Shown piece by piece: positions 1 through 9,029 of a DNA stretch of 64,000 bases. Source of the stretch: Holothuria scabra (lineage: Eukaryota; Echinodermata; Holothuroidea; Aspidochirotida; Holothuriidae); NCBI GenBank assembly GCA_037179385.1, contig CM074189.1:23001648-23065647 (forward strand), written 5' to 3'. Within the stretch, counting starts at the first letter, position 1. Each line of letters opens with the position of its first letter. Position numbers and translations under genes: made by a program. Under the pieces are notes generated by a model. It ran no database searches, was not told the origin of the DNA, and was given only the letters and a program-made list of their open reading frames with translations.

Positions 1-8
1 TGCTTCGG

Positions 9-163
<155 letters not shown>

Positions 164-599
164 AAGATCGAAATGCTCGGATCACTGTGAAAATGTGTAG
201 GTCGAAAAGAGGCAGTAAAAAGTGCTTGAAAGTTTGCGGAAAAGTCCACGGCGTTTCGGGTATAAACCCTTCATCAGGTGGCAAAAACCAAACTGAACAA
301 CCAACAGTAACAATTGGACACGACAAACATCAAATCCGAAGCGATCGCTGTAAAAACAGAACCGAACGAAAGCGTCTGTCAGAAAACGTGAGTGCGAAGG
401 ATGAAACACTAATCAAAAAAAAGAAGAAGAAAAAGAGCGTCCTGGATGAAAAAGTACACGTAAAAATCGAACAAGGTCAGAAAAAAGAAAAAAGTAGACA
501 AAAACTAGGCGCGGAAAAAAATTAGGCCAACACAGTAAAAATCGAGCACGAACGGGTAAGTGTAAAAGGAGTAAAAACTGGCTCAAAAAATGGTAAATA
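164..599 (-). mobile_element. Probable 3' tail of the adjacent Penelope-like element
   Basis: This lies directly downstream (minus strand) of the GIY-YIG fragment and has no gene of its own. The plus-strand frame across 187-525 is lysine-rich only because the DNA is A-rich. At 243-280 the minus strand reads a GATGAAGGGTTTATACCCG motif, an inverted GGGTTTATACCC. I associate this kind of sequence with the ends of such elements, but that is recollection rather than proof. The boundary with the TA tract is not defined. Confidence 0.4.
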
Positions 600-1236
600 T
601 TACAAAAAGTCAATTCTAACGTCAAGGCCGTGTGGAGCGAGAGTACCTAGCCTCATGATAAGTCGGTTTTCAGCACCAAGGCGGTCACGATCGGAGCCTC
701 GGCACATAACAGCTGCCGAAATGGTTAAATGCTGTATTGAACAAGGTGAAGGGGGATTAAAATGCGCAGCTACCGGGTATCCATGGAGATTCTGTTTGAT
801 GGACCTAAGGTGCTCAGTGACTCGATCAGCGAGGCGGCGCTTGGTCTCTCCCACATACAACGAGTTACATCTCCCACAAGCTAAAATATAAACTACATTA
901 GAAGAAATGCAGGAGAATCTTTGTTTGACAATGAAGCTATTGCCGTTGGGGCCTGAAATGTTGACGAGGTCGTGTTTGCCAACCACTGGGCATGAATTAC
1001 ACCTCGGACGGTTACATGGAAAGGTACCAGCGGTGTCGTTGAAATAAGTTTGTGGGTGGGAAGCCCGAACTAAATGGTTGGATAAATTTTTCTCAACTCT
1101 AAAAGCAGTAATGGGGGGTTCCGGGAAAACATCAGGGGTTGAGGGATCGTGTCGAAGCAACTCTACATTTTTGTAGATAGCGCGTAAAATAGGACGGACC
1201 GAAGGGTGATATGAAATAACCAAAGGAATACGTTGA
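600..1236 (-). mobile_element. Penelope-like retroelement, C-terminal GIY-YIG endonuclease part (decayed copy)
   Basis: An open frame of about 210 codons runs on the minus strand. It starts with the linker that follows the RT thumb in Penelope-like elements (RIPLVISYHPS), goes through a Cys pair (CNRPRCNSC), then a second CxxC followed by the endonuclease core YVGETKRRL and a downstream EH. These are hallmarks of the GIY-YIG endonuclease joined to the reverse transcriptase in this class; it nicks target DNA for target-primed reverse transcription. The frame ends at 600. No RT domain precedes it on this strand. The matching upstream part lies next door on the opposite strand (see 1265-1640), so this copy cannot be functional. 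Clear family match; subfamily not determined. Confidence 0.88.
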
Positions 1237-1264
1237 TTGGTACCAGATTTGTTCTATTCTGTTC

Positions 1265-1640
1265 TATTATATCTCGGACTCATCTTTTGTTTTTCTCGAC
1301 CTTAAACTGTCCATTTACAACCATACAATTACCTCTAACCTACACTTTAAGCCAACCGACTCGCATAACTACCTTTTGTACCCTTCCAACCACACCAAAT
1401 CTTGCACTAAATCTATCCCTTATTCCCAGCTCTTGAGAGCTAGGCGAATATGTTCGGAGGATTCTGACTTCTCCACTGCCTCTGAGGAAATTTTAACCTT
1501 TTTTGAAAAACGCCAGTACCCTGCCAAAATCCTCTCTAATGCCCTACGCAGAATTCAAGGGACCAGCAGAGAGGAAGCCTTGGGGAAAAAGAATAGGAAC
1601 TCTCCGTGGGGATTGCAAAGTTTGAAAAGTTCTCATGCTA
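1265..1640 (+). mobile_element. Penelope-like retroelement, RT thumb part, inverted relative to its endonuclease
   Basis: A plus-strand frame reads FLDLKLSIYN, then KPTDSHNYL, then SIPYSQLLRARRICSEDSDF. In Penelope-like elements this is the segment just after the RT active site. It ends in an SREEAL stretch that normally leads straight into the linker found at the start of the minus-strand fragment at 1236. The two pieces are therefore consecutive parts of one protein, lying head to head about 30 bases apart. No catalytic YxDD segment is present. It is a fragment with an internal inversion, consistent with a twin-priming event during insertion or a later inversion. Confidence 0.8.
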
Positions 1641-1736
1641 CTTAGGCAGTTGCATTTTGATAATATCAAACTGTTGAGGGGAAAATAGGCTGTAAAGTTT
1701 AAAGAAAAACAAGGGCCTGTCCTTTAATGTGGGGAT

Positions 1737-1815
1737 ATGATGTCAAATATGCTTGCTTCAAGCTCACTGTTTGTTGAAAATGAGAGTTTTACTTGCTCAA
1801 ATCTTGAGAACCGCA
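1737..1815 (+). repeat. Dispersed repeat A (TGATGTCA...CTTGCTTCAAG), copy 1
   Basis: The stretch resembles 48843-48918 and 51730-51815 closely, and diverged sequence near 60960-61080. Sequences at 18600-18710 and 48178-48260 match it in reverse orientation. In each the order is a TGATGTCA-like start, CTTGCTTCAAG, GAAAATG and CTCAAATCTTGAGA. It is non-coding and its class is unknown. Confidence 0.55.
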
Positions 1816-2045
1816 CATCGGATTCAATTCTCGAGAAGCAAACCCCGCGGAAATGAGAGTACAACGAATGTTAGTGATGCTCTGATCGGGCAAGTTAAAG
1901 TGTTGTGCCACAGGGAATTCTTGAGAGTGGTCACGTGCGGACTTAGTACGGTTATTGAAACGAATACGGAAAGGGCCATTTGTCTCTCCTACCTAGTTAC
2001 CTGAATCACAGACGGAACAAGCCAAAAGATAAACTACGTCGGACG
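1815..2045 (-). pseudogene. Second Penelope-like GIY-YIG fragment, with an in-frame stop
   Basis: The minus strand reads DVVYLLAC, then SVCDSGN, a stop codon, then VGETNGPF, and later PVAQHFNLPDQSITN. This is the GIY-YIG endonuclease of a Penelope-like element of a different type from the one at 600-1236. The stop (TAG) sits where the tyrosine of the YVGET motif is expected, so the copy is dead. The similarity fades near 1815. Dispersed repeat A abuts it on the left. Identification rests on the CxxC spacing and VGET context read by eye. Confidence 0.7.
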
Positions 2046-2083
2046 AATCACAACAAAGGGGGGGGGGGTGCTGTGATTCGTCC
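2041..2083. repeat. 12-bp inverted repeat with a G-run in the loop
   Basis: GGACGAATCACA at 2041-2052 is repeated as its exact reverse complement at 2072-2083. The loop between them is G-rich, with about ten consecutive G. It overlaps the end of the second Penelope-like fragment. Confidence 0.8.
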
Positions 2084-2089
2084 AGAAGT

Positions 2090-3100
2090 TTTTGTTGGAA
2101 ATGCAAAATAACATTTGTTACAAATGAAAAAAATAGTAAATTTCAACGCCGGTTGAGTTGCCAGTTTTTATCTTTGTAATTGAACAATTAAGGCTGTTCA
2201 GTTGCCTACAGCAATATATTACATCGTACCGTACTGTAAGTATATTGCATGTAAAAATAACTCCTGATGCAGGTGCGGGAGGAAGGGTATCGCTATTTTA
2301 TCACAAACTTCTTTAACGTTTTTTTTTTTTTTTCTGATGTGTGAGAAGTATTCATCTACAGCAAGAGTGTCATCAGACAAGTCTATTCGAGATGTAAGCG
2401 GAAACGGATGAGATTTAGCTGCTACTTTAAAAAAGTTTGGGTTACTGCCCCTGCCCTGTAGTCATAGAATAGTGATAAGTCTAAAGAAAGTAAGCAAAAA
2501 CTGTTCCTGTATCGGTTATGAGCGTTCGTGCGCCATTCATAAAATCGTAGAAAACTCCCGTAATTACCCAATTTAAGATTGTATCGCGCGCTAGCGATAG
2601 AACAGAATATTGTTGATGTTTGCCTTTATTTGGCACATGTTTGATATGTCTCTTTCCTAGTGGAAAGGTCTAAAGGATGGAAAAAGACGGTGCTCCATTC
2701 CTTTTATTAATGTTTTCTTTTGGTGAATCAAGTGTTAAAATGCAATGTGATTTATTTTTCACATTCTCCTTTCTCGACATTTTCACTCATAACGGCCAGT
2801 ATGGTTTCCTCTTGATTTGTAAATTCCTTTTGATCAAATCACTTCAAATTACTATTCGGTGTGACTATGAACTTTGAGAGTATACATGCCAAGGTAAAAA
2901 TCTTTAATAGATATTCACCAGCACAAAAAATAAGGCGATGAGAGCTTTAAGCGAAATCACCGTCGTGAACCACGGATATTAATGAGTAGGATAGAACCCA
3001 GGGGCTTAAGGGGTGCAATCCCCCTATTTTTGGCAAAACAATGGTTTATTGTAACCAGAATTTATATCCCCGAGTCCTCAAAAAGTATGATTGACAGATA
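2090..3100. other. Non-coding stretch, nothing recognised
   Basis: AT-rich DNA with short chance frames, including one at 2677-2877 that shows no domain and no splice context. I see no repeat shared with the rest of the window. Confidence 0.5.
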
Positions 3101-3102
3101 TT

Positions 3103-3178
3103 CCAACAGAATACAAAGCAAATTGAACATTGAATTACTATTGCTTTGTATTCTGTTGGTGGAAAGATTTCCACCAAC
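3103..3178. repeat. Two nested perfect palindromes (cruciform-prone)
   Basis: A 19-bp arm at 3103-3121 (CCAACAGAATACAAAGCAA) is matched by its perfect reverse complement at 3141-3159 with a 19-base loop. The second arm runs into another hairpin: GTTGGTGGAAA at 3155-3165 pairs with 3168-3178 across two bases. The open frame over this region (2982-3413) owes its length to these palindromes and is not a gene. Confidence 0.85.
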
Positions 3179-3267
3179 TGACCAGTTCAGGCCACCCTCT
3201 CCCTCTGCGCCAAGTACTTTCGACAGACTGCTTTCTAAAAAGAATTGGTTAAATGATCATTGGTTTA

Positions 3268-3401
3268 GTCAACTATGCACCGACCCAAACTATGGTCAAA
3301 ATATTGACCTCTACTATGGTCAAAATTTACTAATTTATGTTCAAATCTTAACATTAATTTGTAACTCTTTGACCATACGTTTAAGTCGGTGCATAGTTGA
3401 C
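3268..3401. mobile_element. Short MITE-like foldback element (134 bp)
   Basis: GTCAACTATGCACCGAC at 3268-3284 is repeated as its exact reverse complement at 3385-3401. The similarity continues inward through a TATGGTCAAA motif, giving inverted ends of about 33 bp with small differences. A TATGGTCAAA direct repeat lies inside. No clear target-site duplication was found, so the superfamily is open. Confidence 0.7.
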
Positions 3402-3404
3402 ATA

Positions 3405-5355
3405 ATGTTTTAAGAGTGTCTTACGGCATTTAAAGGCATTGAGGTCTTCATCATGGCGGATACTTTCAATTGTTTCAACCTACTAGCTCTTAACCCGTCT
3501 CACGGTTGTCTAAAATTCACTTATCCAAAAACAACCCTAGCATATTACTTCAGTTCATACAATGATGAGTATATAAGGTCTTAATATGTAGTGCATTAAT
3601 TTCAACCAAAGAGTTGTGTCAATCAGGTTTTTTTGTATTTCCGGGTAAATTTATAGTTTTGGGGGACTAGTGACTGCCTTGAAAAATGTTAGAAATACAC
3701 ATAGAAGAGTTCCCTTTCATTTTGGTACCGTAGTTTTTCAAGAGTAAAATTTTGAAAATATGTATTTCAAACAAAATAAAGTTTACTTTGATTACTTTCT
3801 TCGGTTATAACAATCTAACCCTCAGTTGGGAAGCTGACCTCGGGGTCACCGAAATATATTAATATCTGGTGACGTATCACAATTTTGAATTTTAGCCGCT
3901 TAAGGAAACCTACACTTGGAAAAAAGAATGGCTTACGTATTCTGTATAATTCCAGTTTCGATCAAGAAACTATGATTCTTCCCAACTAACTTCGTAGGTT
4001 ATCCTACAACCAATTCCAGGAGAAATTATCGGCCAAGAGGCACAAGAACCACCGGGAGAATTTAGGTAACCCAAGCTGATCGTTGGGCGAATGGCACAAA
4101 TTTGTCCCAGAATTATCCACGAAATACATAACAAACACCAAATGCTGACAATTTTTTCGAGAAATATATTTACCCTCATAGGTTCGTTGATAAATTAATT
4201 TTCCTGAAGACGGTCAATCCCGCTTTGTCTATGCTACGAATCTGGTGATTTACACATGTTTCAAGTCGACCATCTTGAAACGCGATGCATGATGGTACCT
4301 TATATATTGCAGCACTGCGATACAAGATCCAACACAATGCCATGCATCAGGGGTGCACATACGTAAGTGATTGGAAAGTAAAAGTACATATCATGAATAG
4401 ATGAAGCAAAACAAAGACAGAGAGTTCTTTAAAGCATCTTTAGTGAAGATAAAAGGATAACAAGAAAGGTACCACTTTATTTTGGAAATATTATTTGTTC
4501 TCTTTCTTGTTAATTATATTACAACATAATCTTACCCTGAAGACGGAAAATGTGCAGTTTTAAACTGGAAAGAAAGCTCTCGCTCCTCCGGTTTTCTCGG
4601 AAAGCTCATGACGAAAACTCTAGCCAAAGTTCACTCCCTAACAATTGCTATGTAATGAAACAAGTTTCTTTTGAATATTTAAATTTTCATATTTTTTCAA
4701 TTGCCAAAATACTCAATTACACAAGACCTTGATTAAGAATTATTTACATTTTTAACAGGTGTCCCCCCCTTAGGCAGCGGGCCGTTCACGAAAAAATGCT
4801 TTCGTTTTTAACTTTCGTGACGCACATCTGAGGGTCGGCATAAAAATTACCCACGAAGGTCAATTTTAACCTTTTGAACATCATATCAATTACCACAAGC
4901 GAACGAGTTGGCCTACGAAGAGAAATTTGAGGGTGAATTGTTGTTGGCTTTTTGTGGCCAACGTTCATTGTAGATACTAGTTCCACGAATTTTCTGACAC
5001 GTACAAAATTTGTACAATATGCGCCGGGCAATAGGGATAAACTTTTATGTCAATTAATTGACCGGGGGGGGGGGTATGACAACTTTCCCCTCATCTAGGG
5101 AAAGGTTGAATAAATCAGGAACTGGAACGAGAAAGGATAGCGAAAGGATAGCGAAGAAGGAAAATGAAATAGGCCCATAGGACAAAACAAGAATAAGAAT
5201 TTGGAATAGAAAAGAGGAAGGAATTAAACACACTTGACATGAAAAACAAGAAACAGAGTGAAGAGATGCGTTCAGTAAGGATACCAATAGATCATTCACA
5301 TGATATTGTTCAACCAAGTCTGGTTTGCAGCAGAGTTATGAGAGAGTAAATAACG
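3405..5355. other. Non-coding stretch, nothing recognised
   Basis: No domain, splice-compatible exon or shared repeat was found. Short minus-strand frames at 3970-4179, 4786-5031 and 5054-5317 look like chance. A G-run of about ten bases lies near 5063-5073. Confidence 0.45.
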
Positions 5356-5360
5356 TACGG

Positions 5361-5690
5361 CATATGGTCAAGTGGTTAAAGCATCCGACTTCAGGCGCGA
5401 GTACATGGGGTGGGGGCTTACGCCCCAGCCCTCTCTTTTTCACCACATCAACAATAAAACATATGAAAAATTAGCAGTGCAGTTTCCTCTCACCCCTGTT
5501 TTCTCTTAGGTCAGCCCCCCCTTTTTTGAATGTGCGAATCCGCGCCTGGACTTGCAGTTGGGAGGTCAGGAGTTCGAGTATTGTCCTGGTCATACTGAAT
5601 ACTGTGAAAAAATACAGCGTAAAGCATTTGAGTAGGAAAAACAAGCCAGTTAGTCACAACTGGAAAAGCTAGTCCGCATATCGAAAAGTT
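5361..5690 (+). mobile_element. tRNA-type SINE copy interrupted by a MITE
   Basis: The left part (5361-5391) carries an A-box-like TGGTCAAGTGGTTAAAGCAT followed by CCGACTT. The right part (5549-5690) carries a B-box-like GAGTTCGAGTATT and a SINE body with GTCACAACTGGAAAAG. Joined across the insertion, the order matches the intact copy at 58928-59167. The 3' tail is missing or diverged. Confidence 0.75.
5392..5548. mobile_element. 157-bp MITE inserted in the SINE, 5-bp target duplication
   Basis: The insert starts CAGGCGCG and ends CGCGCCTG, an 8-bp terminal inverted repeat. It is flanked on both sides by GACTT (5387-5391 and 5549-5553). Removing it and one GACTT restores the SINE order seen elsewhere in the window. 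The CAG-start termini suggest a hAT-like element with a 5-bp duplication; that assignment is inference. Confidence 0.75.
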
Positions 5691-6480
5691 TTATACAAAA
5701 ACGATCATTTGCTCATTCTATATCAAAATTTTTTAAATGTTCTAATTAAGGTAAGCACAATCGGTTATGCTTTGGAAGGATATGTCAAGGTGAGAGGACC
5801 TCATGAAATGCCGATTTACATTCAAAATACTTGATTTTTGACGATTTCAAAATTTTGTGACGTCATAATTTGGGGAATTTCCCCAAATTAATGGGCCATT
5901 TTATGCCTTTACTACAATCGTTTTATAGATTCAAATAAAAGCAATTCTTCTCTTCCTGTTACCTGTGACATGCAGCTCCCAGAAACGCGTTTAGCTGTGT
6001 CAATATATTTGTGGAAAGAAGTGTTAATCCTATAAATTATGTAAAATTGGGATGAAAAACGTTTTTAGCCCATAGACATCAAATCCCATAAATTAATGAT
6101 TTACGACAAAAGTAAGGGGTGTCCAGTCAAAAAGCATTCACTAGAGTTTGCAATAGTATGAACATTACAAATCCAGTTTAGCCAGACCTTAAGACACAAC
6201 CCCGAATACTACATGAAGCGAAAAACCTAAAAATGCAAAATGCGCCCGCACACTGTAACGCATTTGGGAGGTTTATGATCAAAACTTTTCGATATGTGGC
6301 GGCTCGACATAAACCAATTGGATAGAAGCTGGCCATATGGGCCGTTATGTAAAACTCCGCCCATCTAACCGACTTTAGAGGAAAGACCTTAATGGACATT
6401 CCTTACGGCCAAGCAAGAACTTAATTCCCATTGAGATCTTTTGTCCAAATTAACCAAAAGGTTTCAACAGTTTCCAAATG
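5690..6480. other. Non-coding stretch, nothing recognised
   Basis: AT-rich DNA with no domain-bearing frame. The short minus-strand frame at 6178-6399 shows nothing recognisable. Confidence 0.45.
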
Positions 6481-6560
6481 GTAACGGGTTTTCAAAAGGG
6501 TTTGGTTTATAAAAAGGGTAATTTTATGATTCCCTTTGAGTTTTGACTAATTTCCATCAT

Positions 6561-6660
6561 NNNNNNNNNNNNNNNNNNNNNNNNNNNNNNNNNNNNNNNN
6601 NNNNNNNNNNNNNNNNNNNNNNNNNNNNNNNNNNNNNNNNNNNNNNNNNNNNNNNNNNNN
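6561..6660. other. Assembly gap of exactly 100 N, flanked by suspect sequence
   Basis: Exactly 100 N is the usual placeholder for a gap of unknown size. The flanks (about 6440-6560 and 6661-6790) are unusually full of doubled and tripled bases such as AAAGGG and CCCTTT. This looks like poorly polished long-read or contig-end sequence, so frames crossing it are meaningless. Confidence 0.97.
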
Positions 6661-6789
6661 TCTACCAAAGGGACGGCCCTTTAAATGAAAAGGGTATTTA
6701 CAAAAGGTATCACTTGAAACCCTTTGGGTTCGAAGGGTTTAACCCAAAAGGGTTCCAATTTTCAGCTGGGCTGCCAAAAAACTTTGACT

Positions 6790-8830
6790 AAACCTTAAGC
6801 TGTAAAGTATAATCTCTTCTAGTGAGCATGCCTGCATGATTTTGAACCAGCGTCGAAACTCCATGAAGTCTTGACCGTTCACTCCAAGTATAAGTTCAAA
6901 CTATAAGATCTATCATCAAAGAACCAATCTCAAATTTCCTGCGAGAAACTTAGCATCATGTAGTAGAACTGATCGCCAGTATCTCTGTCTGCCAGGAAAA
7001 AAGGGAACCGATCGTGGGGTAAATTTTACAAAATGTGAAAAGAGCGGGGTGAGAGCTGTACTGTATCAATACATTATCTTCTTTCAGATAGCGAGGGGCC
7101 TAAGATTTCTAGAGATATAATCACAACGACCAGTGGTTCGAACCTGCCATGCACTTATTCATAACGCTTGATTTTGTATGTATTAGGTAAACATTTCATT
7201 TGGAACCCTTTGAGCACAATTGGTTTGAAATGGTAGGCATACCTTTCGAAAAGTAAAAAGAAAAAAACAATTTTTTTAAGCATAGGAGTAGGAAGCGGGG
7301 GCTGAGGAGAAAGCTCCCCCAGTGAAAAATGAGGGGCGGAAGCATGCTTCCGCTCCCCCACTTCCCGCGAGTCAGAAACCCCTTTTTTAATTTTCCAAAT
7401 CTCAAAAACCAGCGAAATTTCCGGCGCGCTTTGCTCGCCGCATTATGCAACATATAAAGTGCGCTAGTTCTTACTAAACTTTTCTGAGCTCTGGACATAA
7501 CTTGAACAAATCGGATATTTAAATTACCATTGTGACACCACATCATTAAGAGACACCGGCAGCTATGTTGCTATTTTTGTGACCTGTCTTCCATAACATT
7601 CCAATTTTTCTACAATTAAAGTTCTTGATTTTGAAATATTTTGTCTAAAAGGACAACAAAATTTGGGAAACTTTTGAAATGTCATCGGGGTCTGCGGGTC
7701 TGAGGGGTCGCGATTTTTCAAAATTTTGTATGTGCTTCGCGCCAATTGAAGATAGTCTCTCGAGAAAGACCGTTCCAGGCAGGGAAGCTTTGGCCTACCG
7801 TAGTCAAATGTTCTCATACACACCGCATGCGGGACATCGAATCCAAAGTAGCGCTTGCAGTAACCTTCCGTTTATCTTTGCCGCACCCGCACCAAGTTCA
7901 AACGAGTTTCAAGGATTGAATTTGTATCTGACTTTTGACGGAATCGAATTCAGTCATAATTAGACACCAAATGATCTCGAACCAAGGAAGTCGGTCCAGC
8001 TTTAGTAAAGTTATGCTCAACCGACTGAAACTAAGATTAAAAATGCGGAAATAGAAGGTAAAAAAATTTCAAGTTGATATATTTAAAAAAAAAACATATC
8101 GGGTATACCGTCATTTCAAAAAATCCACAAAGGCTACGGGAAGAGGCGGATCCTGTTTGCCGTGATCTGAATATAAGTTCAAGTCCTATTTTGCCCTGCC
8201 GTATGTCAACACGGTCCGCTGCAGGCCGAACTGACTAGCTGCATGCTACCCCTTGCCCATAAATATATGTAAATGTCAGTGCCCTGAAATAAGCACTTCC
8301 CCTGCTCTGGGAGGAGTGCAGCCCCCTACCCCAACCTGAAAGGTCTACGCCTAATAGCAAAGATGCCAGGTCTGAATTGCGATTTTCTATTGAAAAACCT
8401 GCCCCTGTCTAAAGCTATCGGCCATGTCATAACACCCAGTCTCCAGGGGCAGGAATTTCTGATGAGATTTTGTGCCAGAAAGATCAAAATTTTAATGCAT
8501 GGCTATACTTTGTCGAGTGTCACAACAAGCATGTCATCGGGAAAGGGCTGATGGCTTTTACAAAATGTGGTCAGTGTACCGTTTTCAGTTTGGCACTAGT
8601 TCTGAGCTCAGAGGCTCATATTGGGACCAGAAAATTTAGTACACGAATTCCGATATTTTTTCGAAAGGGAAACCGTTCCCAGTCGCTAATAACAGCTCAA
8701 CCACCAAATTTTAAGTAAGCTTGTAGCGGTTTACGATTTTTAGATAGAATTTAAGTCACTGCTAAGCCGAATTAAAGCTACAACTATTCCAAATAACTTG
8801 AGAACCAACACACCCCCAGATGCCAGTCCC
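6790..8830. other. Non-coding stretch with one isolated B-box-like site
   Basis: At about 7131-7148 there is a GGTTCGAACCTGCC motif, a perfect match to an internal RNA polymerase III B box. No convincing A box or tRNA fold lies upstream, so it may be a SINE remnant. A GGAAGCATGCTTCC palindrome lies near 7337-7350. Frames at 7196-7546, 7679-7963 and 8470-8718 show no domain. Confidence 0.35.
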
Positions 8831-9029
8831 GATTAGAACCTATTACACGAAATAAAGCTTGGTGACATTCTCGCCCGTATTCGTATTGTTAATCTTCCAG
8901 ATTTCGACGTTCCTCGATACAAAAATGATACTAGATGGGTTGAAGGATATTATTCTTTTTTCAGAGATCGGAGTGACCCAGATTATACAATTTGGATCGG
9001 TATCCAGCTCGAGTTACTCATTCGCAGTT

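Noticed and set aside
187..525. 112-codon lysine-rich plus-strand frame
   Set aside because: It lies antisense in the likely tail of a Penelope-like element and reflects A-rich DNA.
2982..3413. 143-codon plus-strand frame
   Set aside because: It runs through two palindromes and a foldback MITE; no domain, and the sequence is explained by these structures.
7131..7148. tRNA gene suggested by a perfect B box
   Set aside because: No matching A box, acceptor stem or anticodon arm could be found around it.
8901..8999. Possible 99-bp phase-1 exon (VPRYKNDTRWVEGYYSFF)
   Set aside because: Protein-like text with an acceptor CTTCCAG, but the donor GTATCC is poor, no family is recognised and there is no neighbouring exon. 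Kept only as a note.
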